NCBI GenBank assembly: GCA_947462335.1
Contig: OX381710.1
Coordinates: forward strand, 2,294,001 to 2,358,000
Reading direction: 5' to 3'
DNA length: 64,000 nt
Origin: Harmothoe impar
Lineage: Eukaryota > Annelida > Polychaeta > Phyllodocida > Polynoidae
This document shows, in pieces, positions 11,549-22,699 of the stretch. Position 1 is the first letter of the stretch. Each line of letters starts with the position of its first letter. Both the position numbers and the translations under genes were made by a program. The notes beneath the pieces are model-generated. The model did not search any database. It saw only the letters and a program-made list of their open reading frames with translations, and was not told the DNA's origin.

Positions 11549-13806
11549 TCATGGTTTACAGTTGCCGTGGGTTTTGTACCAATGTTGGCGTTCACACGTG
11601 CCCACACATTGCTTGTCCCTGTAGCACTCGGCGGAGGCACTTGGGGCGGTGCATTGACCATCCACCCAGAACGGGTTGCCCTTGTTACAGATGGTTCCTG
11701 AACAGCACTGTTTGTCCCGCTGACAAAACTTCCCTGCCGGTATACAGTCAACGCACTTTCCCTCCTGCAACAAGTTGACACACTCTTACAAGGGGTATAG
11801 AATACACTGTAAGAAGTTACTGTATTTAAACAGCACAATGTGCTGTACATTTACAGCACTTTTTGCTGTAGTTGATATTACAACACTATTTGCTGTATAA
11901 TTACAGCATTCTGTACTGTAAATTGGGTCTCCGGCAATGTTGCTGTACATTTTCAGTACATTGTGCTGTATATTTCCGCCGCTAGGTGGCAGCAGTAGAC
12001 CATTTCTGTTTTAATTATTCCACCCAACCCTTTCCCGAGTCAAATAAAGCCTCACAAACTCTCAAGACATCGTAAAATAAGAATGGATGAGAGAGACTGA
12101 ATGCAGTTATCATAATGTGTATTGATATTTGCATGATTATGTTGAATAATACAAAAAAACAGCAAAAGTATAGAATAGACACCACATTGGTGGGAAAAGT
12201 TGAATGCTTAAGTGCCCGGACTGGGGAAAAGCTGGTATCACATACGGTTCAGCTGTATTGAAGCAGGATTAAACCATTACATTGTGTAGTGTGTATTATC
12301 CTAGCTGAGATTGAACTATTATGCAGGAAAGTACTCTCCATGCATGCATATTAATCAATATGAATTGATGAGAACAACAATATGAAACCTACAGTAGAAG
12401 TTGCTGTAACTTTACAGCACCCAGTTGCTGTACATGTACAGCAAAATCTACTGAAACAAAAGTTGCCAGCAACTTTTGCTGTAGATGTACAGTAAAAGTT
12501 GCTGTGGATTTACAGTAGAAGTTGCTGTAAATTTACAGTAGAAGTTGCTGTAAATTTACAGCAAGTCAGTTGCTGTACACCTACAGCAAAATCTACTGGA
12601 ACAAAAGTTGCCAGCAACTTTTGCTGTAGGTGTACAGTACTTACTTCTTACAGTGTACTAAAGAAAGCTTTAATATCACATAGGGAGGTAGTATGATAAT
12701 TATGTTACCCGGCGATGGGTAGATGCAGTCTGCTAGACAGGAAAGCTCTGAGAAATATCCTAAGGACGGCTGTATTTCCTCTTGTGATTCTGAAAGCTTT
12801 CTGTATTTTTTTTTCACGCCCCATCCCATTTGAATATAGTTACATGTTGAATTTTAAGAAAGGAAAAAGATGGTGTTATCTTTAAAGGATTTCAGCACTA
12901 ACAGGTTAGACCAAAATGTCTATATGAGAGAAATAGGAGGAAGGTGATGAAGAAAATGATGATACCTGAAATGGGCTTAGGCCCCTTTCCCAGAAGCAGT
13001 GTAGGTCGTCACAGCAGGTGGGGACGCCTCGACAGCCCTCTCCCTCCTTCTTACACTGAAACGCCTCCTTAATCCCCCTGGCCTCCGCCTTTCCCGGCCT
13101 GAAACATTAGAGCAAATAATACTAAGAGCATCCACTGTCTATCTATAAGCTAACCCATCAGTTTGTCTACATTTATATTGCTGAAATCACCAATTTCACT
13201 CCGTAAATGATCTGTTCTTTATCTATTTCCCTAATATCAGGGAAGAAGTTTGGATAAATCAAAAGGAGTATAAAACATCTCAAACCAACCCAGGCGCACG
13301 CTGCATCAGGTGAAATGCCTTTAGCGCCCTCTTGTAGTCCTCCTTGTCATATCCTGAGGGGAATAATATCATTGACATATCAGTATGATACGCAAAAATA
13401 TAATAGTCGGTAAACAGCAGACAGGAAAAATACATCTAAAGATATATAAAAGCACATTATATTTCTTTGCATGAGGTACCATCTATAGAAACATAGAGGC
13501 ACTTTATGCTACAGCCCCCCCCTCACCCATGGAGAACGGTATAGCCGCACTTCATTGTCAACAAGTTTTATTATTTCTTTATTATTTCACTTCAGATTTT
13601 ACCACCCGTTGAAGCCAGGTCATATTACAATCTTCATCTTCATGTCATATTACCTGTTTTCATCTCGTGAAGTTCAATCAGAATAAATGTCATTTTGTAA
13701 ATGTATTCGGATAAGTATATTAGATGTTGGGTAAATGCTACATACCGTTCACCTGCAGCACACATAGGCCAGCAGCCAGCATAGTCAAGACTATCAGGAA
13801 CCGCAT
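11549..13806 (-). CDS. Gene C: divergent secreted cystine-knot-like paralogue
   Basis: Four minus-strand exons: 13806-13746, 13353-13290, 13098-12966 and 11764-11549 (TGA). Total 474 bases, 157 residues, intron phases 1, 2 and 0. The donor of intron 2 (GTTGGT) is weak; the others are standard. The signal peptide starts MRFLIVLTMLAAGLCVLQ. Exon 3 has CKKEGEGCRGVPTCCDDLHC and exon 4 CIPAGKFCQRDKQCCSGTIC, keeping C-x6-C-x5-CC-x4-C. The C-terminus differs (HWYKTHGNCKP in place of WWAFxGxCV). It is the last family member before the transposon cluster. Function unknown. Confidence 0.83.
11803..12657. mobile_element. MITE with CACTGTAAGAAGT ends and TACAGC palindromes
   Basis: The segment lies in intron 3 of gene C. 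It begins TACACTGTAAGAAGTTAC and ends GTACTTACTTCTTACAGTGTA, an inverted pair flanked by TA. The interior is packed with small palindromes of the type GCTGTAAATTTACAGC and contains an AT-rich unrelated core. Related fragments lie at about 45868-46068, 61940-62040 and 63118-63225. A TA target would suit a mariner-type origin, but this is not proven. Confidence 0.6.
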
Positions 13807-13880
13807 TGTGTTATGTTTAAGAGCTGCTCCCTTCTACCCTGAGCTGCTCCCTACACAGCTACTTATATCAGTCCTATCAT
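13807..13880 (-). promoter_or_regulatory. Gene C core promoter and 5' leader
   Basis: A TATA box (GATATAAGTAGC, near 13860-13871) precedes two GGAGCAGCTC motifs about 23 bases apart, and then the start codon. The layout matches genes B and D. Confidence 0.6.
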
Positions 13881-14388
13881 ACTTGTGATATCAATGTAGT
13901 ACATTAGGCCAAAAAACATTGCTGTTTCTGGTAGACTAGTTGCACCTAGTCCCTGCTTTCTGTCAGACATTGGTTATCCTTTTACAAAATTTGTCAAAAA
14001 TGTAGGTATATGAGTTTAAAGACTTTCATCACAGGAGTAAAAAGCCATGTTGATTACCATGGATGGTAACATTATTATCTCTTGCAGAAAACTTGTTTAA
14101 ATATAACTTTTCTGACACTCCTCCCCATGTGACCTGAAGCAAACCGTCTTATTGGCCCTCCTGTCCCGGTGTCCATGATCTGAGAATGATTGGTAATATC
14201 GGTGATGAACCTCTTTACCATGTGCAGGTAATGACTTTGGCACTCATGCGCGCACAGTGCCGTTAGTAACCCATTACTGTAAGCAGTAACTAGTAAGGGT
14301 TGGTGCCCAGAAGGCCCCCACTTGGCAATGCTGCAGAAAGCTATCAGGCAATATTAACATAATACATCCATGCGGCTATCAAGTACAT
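13881..14388. other. Junction between gene C and the Maverick/Polinton
   Basis: The left end of the Polinton must lie in this stretch or just inside it. I could not find a sequence here that is inverted at 38.7-39.2 kb, so the left terminal repeat is either diverged, lost or short. No gene is seen. Confidence 0.4.
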
Positions 14389-14895
14389 TCATGCAAAAAT
14401 GCAGCGGAACCCAGTGTTTCCGGCTTGTACCAACCATGTTCCAAGATAACTAACACAGTTGGCATATGTACCAACCCTGGTGTTTACTCCTCGCTGTAGT
14501 GCTGCGAGGAAATTCACTTTAAAGTTACACTCATAGGAAAAGTGCTCGATTACACCAATTGGGGCTATAGCTTTAAGCTCTAGAGTGCATTGGAGACAGT
14601 TGAAACAGATGTTGTATGGAATACTAGCTGGATCCACCGAGTTGTTGGTGTGACATTGACAGAATACACCAATGATAGGATGAACTCGAAGTGATTCATT
14701 GAACAACAGAAAGGCTTTTACACTACCCAATGTGTACCTAGTATACTGACGAGGACACGTGTCAGAGGTATGTATTTTGTACACACCTAGACAGTAGTCA
14801 CGATTAAACAATGATGACATGTCAAGTCCTGGGTTGGTTATACAGTAATTGAAACCATCCCAGAAAGCTTCTGAAAAGGTTTTATATGTGTTCAT
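14389..14895 (-). CDS. Polinton hypothetical protein, cysteine-containing
   Basis: ATG-started ORF of 168 residues at the left edge of the Polinton. Its start overlaps the stop of the upstream ORF in an ATGA arrangement (14892-14895), which suggests coupled translation, a frameshift fusion or a chance junction. It has scattered cysteines including FCQC and CFNCLQC but no motif I recognise, and no clear signal peptide or membrane segment. The gap of about 560 bases from polymerase and the shared strand suggest an accessory transposon gene. Confidence 0.5.
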   Translation of the reverse strand: MNTYKTFSEAFWDGFNYCITNPGLDMSSLFNRDYCLGVYKIHTSDTCPRQYTRYTLGSVKAFLLFNESLRVHPIIGVFCQCHTNNSVDPASIPYNICFNCLQCTLELKAIAPIGVIEHFSYECNFKVNFLAALQRGVNTRVGTYANCVSYLGTWLVQAGNTGFRCIFA

Positions 14896-15395
14896 GCTTG
14901 ATATACAGTGGTCGACAGTGTCTGGTACAGTTCCTCTAAAGTAAGATAAATTAGTAAGCTAGTTGGAATTAATTCCCAGAAGAAGTGGCTATGACATCCA
15001 CACATGTTAGAAACCTTGTTGTTTTTAGCAACAATACTCCATTGGTTAGTATACAGCGGTGTAGAGTGTAAACACTCTGTGGTTTGTGGTTTGTGGTTAC
15101 TTGTGGTTTTTTCAATGGTTTGCGGTTTGTGGTTGGTTAGTGGAATGCTACGGGTAGGGGTCGGCGCGTGCTTCTGGATACTTGAGCTGGGTGAAGGGGG
15201 CGTGCTATAACTACAACCAGCTGTTGCTAGACAACTTGGTCGGTGGGGTGGTATGTACTTAACAGCTCCTTTAGAAGGTGATTTGTAGTTTTCGGGTGCA
15301 CGCCACCCCTCACACAAGTCTGACAAGAAGTTGCTCTGAGTGCCCCAGTCGTATTCCCACATTGCATGGTGAACTGTGTCAACTGTGTCAGTCAT
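14892..15395 (-). CDS. Polinton hypothetical protein with Pro/Ser/Thr-rich centre
   Basis: ATG-started ORF of 167 residues downstream of polymerase on the same strand. The N-terminal part is acidic and aromatic (MWEYDWGTQSNFLSDLCEGW). The middle is rich in P, S and T with a twice-repeated NHKPQT. The C-terminal part contains a hydrophobic stretch (FFWELIPTSLLIYL). I recognise no family. It overlaps the next ORF by four bases, so the two may be one gene broken by a frameshift. Confidence 0.45.
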   Translation of the reverse strand: MTDTVDTVHHAMWEYDWGTQSNFLSDLCEGWRAPENYKSPSKGAVKYIPPHRPSCLATAGCSYSTPPSPSSSIQKHAPTPTRSIPLTNHKPQTIEKTTSNHKPQTTECLHSTPLYTNQWSIVAKNNKVSNMCGCHSHFFWELIPTSLLIYLTLEELYQTLSTTVYQA

Positions 15396-15936
15396 TTTGA
15401 TAACGTATATATATATATATATATATGTGATAATAAGGATATGTGTGTATGTATATATGTATATAACTTTGTACAGGGTACCGTGAGAAACTCACGTATT
15501 TGGCAGGGAGAACAGAGTGTGACTTTTATGTGCGCTGTCAAAACTTTATTTCCCGCCGGACTTTATTTTTTTGTAGAAATTTCCATCTTTTATGATTATT
15601 ATTTCTAAATTTCTAGATTTCTGGAAATTTAGATTCTAGATTTCTAGATTTTCAGAAATTTAGAAATATTTCTAGAAATGTAGTACATTCATATAGTGTT
15701 TGTCTTTCTAGATTTCTAGAAATCTAGAAATATTTTCTAGATTTCTAGAAAATTTAGAAATATTTTCTAGAAATATCTAGTACATTCATATAGTGTTTTC
15801 TAGATTTCTAGAAATTTAGAAATATACTTGGATTTCTACAATATATATATGTAACTAGGATAGATGTTAACTTTTTGGGATGGAAATTTCTTTATCATTT
15901 TATTGTTTTTTTGGGTGTTACATTTACACTTCTCTT
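15396..15936. repeat. AT repeat and TCTAGA-rich palindromic repeat region
   Basis: A short (AT)n tract (15407-15426) is followed at 15600-15835 by overlapping palindromes built from TTTCTAGATTTCTAGAAA. The phrase GTACATTCATATAGTGTTT occurs twice (near 15682 and 15780), making two imperfect units of about 100 bases. It separates polymerase from the two downstream ORFs and could form cruciforms. No ORF. Confidence 0.75.
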
Positions 15937-18900
15937 TTAGATATCTAAAGGCACAGTACTTACACCATCTGCACATACTTTGCGTTTTATATATTGATAA
16001 TTGAGACCTTGCTTAGCTTGAGAATATGTGACCATATGGTGGTCCACTACTTTGAACCCTTTGTTTGTCACCATGTGTGTTTTCTTACTGTCTAATACTT
16101 GATTGAAATTGTCCACTGTCAATGGGTTCTGTTTTTGAATTACACCTTTACAACTCAGCTTGACACTCTCATCCCCTTCACCGGCGTAACTCTTAGGGTT
16201 TACACACGTCATACTGTTTCCCTCCCACTCCCACTTATACAATCCTGGTGTTCTTTGATCATATAGTAACCGAGCTCGACAACATGGGCCGGGGACCCAT
16301 GGTAATCGCCATGTACGACATTTGATGTAACTTTACCTGTGATAATCATTGTCACAGGATTCAGATGGCAGCCACAAGTGTCGTTCAGTGAAATACTGTT
16401 CTCGCATGTGTGGATATACTGCGTCATCTAAACACTCTTCACTCAAACTGAAATATAGACTGTCAGTGTCCATTTCACATAGTTCATACTTTCTTTTGTC
16501 AATGAATTTAACTAAGAAGTCGTAATAGAAAGACAACATTTTCAATTTAGCGTATTGATACACCATGAAACCGATTTGAATAGGGAGATCATACATAACT
16601 GTGGTTGGTAGACAAGTCAACTCTACTGTGTCATCACTGATGTCATTAGCTTGCTGTACAGACCAATGCAGTGCTAATCGCCTGGCCTTATTCTGTGGTA
16701 CATAACGAGTGTTCATGAAATTTTGTTTGTTACAAATTGTTTTCCCATAAGAACTGTTACCTAACAATTTGTACAAGTCGGAGAGAATTTTACATTCTGA
16801 GTTTTTATCCCCTTGACGTCGAGCTTGTGTCACTTCCTCAACGAATGGTTGGAATGTTTTTTCTGGTACATATTCCACCACTAAATACACATGGCTCACT
16901 ACTAGACCCTTTTGTAAGTACCATTGAAGTAAGGGTGTTCCCAATAGAATAGCTTTACCAAAATAGCTACCAATCAGTTGGCGCTGAGGTTTTTTTAGTT
17001 TGTTGTTTTCTTCGAGAAACTGTTTCATGTGCTCTCCTACGTCTTCTCGACCAACCAATGTGTTCTTGAAAACAGGTGTCATTTCTTCAAAGTACGGTTT
17101 CAAGTGATCTGGAGTGTCTATATCTACTTGTACCATTCCAAACAGAGACCCTTTTTCCACTCTACGCAATATCTCTACCTCACTCAACTTGCGAGGTGTT
17201 TCAGGTTTTTTCACTTCCCATTTGTCTTTGAGTCGGTGACAGCTGGGTTCCTCTCTTGATACACGCCACTTACACTCATACTCTTCTATCACGGTGTAAC
17301 CTAAACCCTTCAAATAAGTAGTCGTCTGTAGGGTCAGCTGTGCACGCTCTTCTATCCATTTTTTACCTACATTTGTTGTCAGAACACTTCTAGTGAGATG
17401 ACACACGTGCCCATGCCAGTAGCACCCGTGAAATTGATACACCTTTTTATTATGGGGAACATACCCATCCACCCTTATCCGCTTACCCCCGAGACTAATC
17501 TCTCCATAATTGTATTGGTGTAGTATCGTTACTCTATCTACTACAGAGCGATACCTTAGCCATTCTGTAGCAGAATAACTCACTTGTTGTGAGCATTGAG
17601 CTACAAAGTCATTTTCTCTCCGACGTACAATGTAGAACCCAGTGCAGTGAGCTTCTCCCATGCATTTCAGGTACAAACTGTTAGCATCTATGCCAACTAA
17701 CTTCTGACAGACTTCACTCGCTGAGCCGTATAAACGCTCCCTTATTTTACTTTCACCTTTGCAGTGACGTCTATGGAATATGATAGCTGGGCCCCCTACT
17801 AAATTCTTTCTCACTAAAGTGTGAATGTCTCTATCAATTTTAGAAAATAAAACATAGGGAGAAACTTGTTGGCCGGGTTTTTCCTGAAAAAGGAATTTCA
17901 GAGTGAGTCCTGGTAAGCTGACTCCGTCTTTGAACATATCTACTTTACGTTCAGTAAAGAATTTACTGTGTGCATTTATAGCCCTAACAAAGGGTTCGAC
18001 ATCTAGGTTATTGTAATGTATAAGGTAATCTCTGAAACTTTTCATTTTCTTTTCTCTCCACACTCTCTGACAACTCTCATATTCACTCATAGTGATGTTC
18101 TTACAAGTGAGCGTGTTATAGAAACAACTACGTGGAGGTAGACTTTTACGCTTGAGCTTACGTGTACCATCCATCCAACCATATGGAAAAATTCCTTTTT
18201 CTGTGTTGCCTACGAAAGCCCGTAAATAGTTTTGGTATGAATAACCAGGGGATAAGTAACTGAAAATATCTAAAAAGACTAAGTGTTCTGTGTACACTGC
18301 AATGTATTTGTTACACTTTTTTATAGTCTTGATTTCTTTTGGATCATTCTTTGTGAAGAAAGAATGAAATTCACTTTTTATCAAATTTAGATCGTACTTA
18401 CCAGAATTGAACCCGATAGTTGGTACACGTTTAATGTACGTTAATAACTCACTTTTCAACATCTGTGCCGGTACACACTTAGAAACCCCAGGTTTCATTC
18501 CAGAAAGTCTGAGTGCAATCTTTTCACTTTCTTTTTGCTCAAGTATAAGTGCATCCAATCTCTGTAGTGTCTCCTCAAACTGGTGCTTCACACACTCACC
18601 TATCTCTACACCTAACTGGTTTATGTAGCTCAACACAGAGTGAACTAAAGGGTTATCAACTTTGTTGTCGTCTCTGACAAAGCAGACAGGTTCACTGTGT
18701 GGTGGGTAGTCTGTTGCTACACTAGCTGACAGCGGAACATGATCTAGTTGTATTTGGGTGGGTTTCATGCAATCAATTTTTTCTTCAGGTCTCTTAGTAA
18801 AATAACTCTCAAAATCATACACTATCTTATAGGGATATATAGTCAACTGTTCTGCAGTCTCTATACCACATTCTCTCAGTTTTTCAAAGATTGTTTTCTT

Positions 18901-20109
18901 AGGTCTATACACACCTCCTTTATACACAAAGCTAACACTAGTACAATCCTTTTTTATGCTTGTATGACGCTTCAAATTGAACTTAGAAGCGAAAACTCTC
19001 TTACACTTCCTACAAGAAAACAATTGTCCATACTTCTGTATATCTCTAATGAGGCTCAAATGCTTCTTGTGTAAATTCAAATTCATTACACGTTCACCTT
19101 TTAGGGTGTGCATGCTTCTCCTGACAAATCGTACATACACTTTTTTCTCACTACTGGGCAAGCATTCCTTCTTGCGTTTACAAAGTCTGTACACTTGCAC
19201 CTTGATTTGAAACATGGTCTCTATTCTATTCATTTCACACATGCTTATTCCAGGGTACCCACTGGTACTAGCTCCTATACCATACACTCTCTCAAACAGC
19301 TGATCTACATGACGCAAGTTCTTATATATGAAGAAAGAAAGACAGCGAAAGAAACACAAATTGTCTCGTATAACTCGTCTACTAACAGGGTGGCGGTGAA
19401 AGTGTCTCATGCCATGTTGCCTTAAATGATGTGGGATAAAGTGTAATTGACCCATGAGAAGGTCACCACCACTAGGTCTCAATAGAGTTATGTTCGCGTT
19501 GACATTCCCTATGACTCTCCACTTTGTGTGGGGTCTGTTAGTGTCCTCTCCCACTCTGTCTTGTATTTCACGAATACATTCTTCAAAGGCAGTTTCACTG
19601 TCTACTAACCAATAAGACTCATAGTGATCGTCATGGGAGAAAAGAGAAGCATTGTTAGCTGATGCATGGAAATAACTCACTTGCTCCTCCCCCTCCTCCT
19701 CTGTCTCACCTGACTCTATTTTGGAAAGGAGTCTACCATAGGAAACAGCCACTTTATAACTGTATACTTGATTTCTGTGTATACTAGTCAAACAGCTGGC
19801 TATGTCACTCACACCCAACCCCAACTGTGTGAGTCTGACATTGAAAGTAGACTGTATACTTCCTAACACAACTAATCCACTGCCAATAGAATTGAAATTT
19901 CGAAAGTACTCGTTCAAATAAAGTGGAGAGTCTTTAATTTCTTGTGGGTTCAAAGTGTCATTTTCTGAGTATAACTCCCTTGTACAGGAAAGTGACTTGC
20001 ACAGAATTTTCCTGCTGTTTTCTATTGTAACTAACTTAGGTGTTCTGACTACATTACATCTTGGGCAATTTATCCCTATTATTTTTGCCTTCTTCTTGGG
20101 TGACGCCAT
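15937..20109 (-). pseudogene. Protein-primed DNA polymerase B with one in-frame stop
   Basis: Polinton replicative polymerase, expected to copy the element with a protein primer. The ATG at 20109 (MASPKKKAK) is chosen; the upstream open frame has no other ATG. Visible parts, in residues from that ATG: a cysteine cluster near 14-42; an OTU-protease-like block DNLCFFRC near 249; a C2H2 finger (CRKCKRVF...) near 366-389; exonuclease DFE near 432, FNSGKYD near 567 and YNNLDVEP near 699; polymerase motifs DANSLYL near 808, GNSSYG near 1117 and DTDS near 1214. A TAA at 16333-16335 interrupts the frame, but homology continues in the same frame (YDQRTPGLYK, then IKRKVCADGVST) to a natural stop at 15937. 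The TAA lies inside CAG/GTAAAGT, a good splice-donor context. The role is known for the family; inactivity is inferred from the stop. Confidence 0.9.
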
Positions 20110-20224
20110 AATGAAAACACACACGGTGACAATAACATACACACTATACAAATAATGTACACTCTAAGTAATGTGGAACTGTACCCTATTTGAACAGACA
20201 CCTTAGCATAGTCGACCACTTACT

Positions 20225-21287
20225 TCATTCTATGACAACAGGAGTAGTGTCAGCATTCCAGGTGTAGTCCTGTAGTACACGGCCCACGCGCTGGTTGATG
20301 TCTCTCAGGGCGTGTACAGACATGGTGCTTCCGCAGTGTAGGGTGGATCTGGGCTGGCGAGCTGTCAGCTTGGTCATGGCGATCATCTCGTCGATGTAAG
20401 ATGGCGTTCACTAAAGCCTTAGTGCACCCGAAAGCGTCCAACTGCTCCACGTTTGGTTTAGAACTGCGCATTCCTGAGTCGGCATCTTGTTGTATGCGGT
20501 CAAAGTTTGTCAGGAGGATGTCTGATGCTGCCCACAACTTACGGAAGAGATTAACAGACAGGTTAATCCTTTTCTCATAGGGTGCATTAGGGTAGTGTCG
20601 AATAGACACACCTGGGGTGTTGGGGTGAGAATACACCTCTAACTCCACGTTGGGGTCCTGTGTCGTGAAGAACACTCTATCTGGCAGTGGGGATGGAAAG
20701 CCTACTTTAGCCGGCCAAGATGACTCGGTCAGGGGCACCGACCCAAAGCTGGTTACTGTGTCACTAGACTTCACCTTCTTCTGTCGTTTCTTCTTCTCAC
20801 CACCAACAGTTCCAGCTGATGACCTTTTTTTACCTTTAGTAGACAACCACATCCCAGGGTCGGCTGTGGTATCTTGGGATGGAGGAGATGTAGTGTTGTC
20901 GCCCGCATCTGGGTCTGCTTGGGGAGCGCTGTATTGGAGTAGCGTAACTGGTACCTCTGCTCCAACCTGAAGTTGATCGGATGAACCAGGGTAGATGAGG
21001 TTAGAAGTTGTCACACCTGTGTCGTGAGGAAGATCCAATGAAGCGTTCATGCTCTCCTGGGGGTGGTCAGTCTCGTCAGTAGTGAGTGAAACAGAGTTCA
21101 GAATCATGAACTCTGATATGTCGGCGGCAGCCAACTCACTGGCACCTGCTGGGTCTAGCTCAGGGAACAAATCTCTCTCGCTGTCCAATTCCCCATCAGA
21201 TACCGTAGGTGAAGGTGTAGCAACAGGTGTCGGCTGAATAGTCTTGTGCATGGTGATGCTATGCTTCTTCTGGTTCCGACGAGGCAT
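20225..21287 (-). pseudogene. Polinton acidic/basic unknown protein, probably frameshifted near 20400
   Basis: The ATG at 21287 opens a 345-residue frame ending at 20250. The N-terminal half is acidic and Ser/Thr/Pro-rich, followed by a lysine/arginine cluster (KGKKRSSAGT, then KKKRQKKVK) resembling a nuclear signal, and then a more ordered region ending VEQLDAFGCTKALVNAI. After this the composition becomes arginine/histidine/proline-rich. The neighbouring frame from about 20400 to a TGA at 20225 reads like an ordinary protein end, so a one-base insertion around 20396-20402 is likely. A TATA-like TATATTATGG lies near 21340-21350. It is divergent to the next gene. I do not recognise the family; a DNA-binding or terminal-protein-like role would be speculation. 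Confidence 0.6.
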
Positions 21288-21742
21288 TGTGGTGTGTAGT
21301 AGTGCAGTAGAAACTGCTCTTGTGGAGGGTTAGGTGCTCGACCATAATATACCCTGTCTTAGATATTGCACAACCATTAGAAACACCCTAGACAAAGGCG
21401 ACTGGGTGATTAAAAAAGTATAGTAAAACAATCACCCAAAATGAACGTAAGACCGACGTCGGTGGGATAACACAGCGTCTGTAATAAATCTACCAGGACT
21501 CAAGTGACATGAGCTGCTCAGCACTCAAAAGTACAAACTAGCACCACTCACATCTATTTTGATGTGAATTGATTGGTTGACAACATTAATCACAGAAATA
21601 AATGAATGTTCAAAAAACATATAGCAGTACAAACAGTGAGGAGGTTAATGTATCAATTGATATTACTTTATCTATACCTTACCTCATGTTACAACAGCAG
21701 AACGCTGGGTTAGTTCTTTTGGACTAATGAGTGAAAATTCCA
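21288..21742. promoter_or_regulatory. Divergent intergenic region of the Polinton
   Basis: This stretch of about 450 bases separates minus-strand and plus-strand gene blocks and so should carry promoters for both. TATATTATGG near 21340 faces the minus strand. A short palindrome GACCGACGTCGGT occurs near 21450. No ORF of note. Confidence 0.45.
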
Positions 21743-22336
21743 ATGAAACTGCGTCTGTCTCAGAGGAATAGCTCATTATTGTTTGGTCGCTGCACCAAGA
21801 CACATACAATGGCGCGCTCTATAGAGTCAGCAAGAGAAGGGTCAGTTTTCATACCTGAGAGAGAGTTGACTGCTAGTGGATTCATTGAACGAGGGAGGAC
21901 CCATGAGATCACTTTATTCTGTACTAGACAAGAACAAATGTCTTTCAGAAGGAAACGTTTCATTATTCCAGATTTTGAATTGGGATTCGACTTGGCCGAC
22001 GTCGTAGAACCAGCGGATAGATCACACAGACTGATTGATTTACTCAGTGAAATTAAACTGACGTCAACTGAACCTTTCTCTGTGATTGCTGCTGGTCATG
22101 AAGGGTTAGTGTTCACTCTGACATTCCGCGACATGCAGAATATCTGGGCGAAACACACTTTCTCTTCTAATTTCTACACAGAAGCAAAGTCCTCCCCCAA
22201 CTTCCGTAACGGGATGGGTGGTCGTTCAGCTTTCTTTCAAAGAAGCTTAGCCCTCCCTTTAGTTTTGTCCACTATGGTAAAACCCGATAAAATTGTCAAA
22301 AATTACCTCAAAGAGAGAGAAGAAATTTTATTTTGA
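21743..22336 (+). CDS. Polinton hypothetical protein
   Basis: The open frame starts with ATG at 21743 or, as likely, at 21809 (MARSIES), which would give about 175 residues. It is basic, with the segment MSFRRKRFIIPDFELGFDLA and a C-terminal charged stretch (KPDKIVKNYLKEREEILF). No domain is recognised. An overlapping frame (about 22293-22478) continues FYFEKLFSTEIGHSQH and contains HGCCYI and NPCPHKSH, which looks protein-like; the gene may therefore have a shifted or alternative C-terminus. Confidence 0.5.
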   Translation: MKLRLSQRNSSLLFGRCTKTHTMARSIESAREGSVFIPERELTASGFIERGRTHEITLFCTRQEQMSFRRKRFIIPDFELGFDLADVVEPADRSHRLIDLLSEIKLTSTEPFSVIAAGHEGLVFTLTFRDMQNIWAKHTFSSNFYTEAKSSPNFRNGMGGRSAFFQRSLALPLVLSTMVKPDKIVKNYLKEREEILF

Positions 22337-22699
22337 AAAACTCTTCTCCACAGAGATAGGACATAGCCAGCATGGCTGTTGCTATATCACTAAAGTAGTG
22401 TTCAATCCATGTCCCCACAAGTCCCACGAATTCAATGTCACCACAGCATACCCAGATAACCTCTACTCTACACATTAAACTGACGTCCTCTGCAATGCTA
22501 AAATTGGCTGTGCAAAAGCACAGCCTCCCTCCTGTTAATCATATAGAAATCATTTCTACTCTTCCTACGTCCTATCACATAGAATACCATAAATCATCAC
22601 TGTGACAGGTAGTGGGCGTGTCACAAAACATAGTGCTATGTCGTATATATATAGATACTCCAGTCCAGGGTTAGTGTCAGTCGATAAAAAGCTACCAAA
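22337..22699 (+). promoter_or_regulatory. TATA promoter for the DUF5662-like gene
   Basis: A strong TATATATATA (about 22641-22652) lies about 50 bases before the ATG at 22700, followed by GTCAGTCGAT, an initiator-like sequence, and CCAAAATGA at the start. The remainder of the stretch has no clear gene beyond the possible frame-shifted tail ending 22478. Confidence 0.5.
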
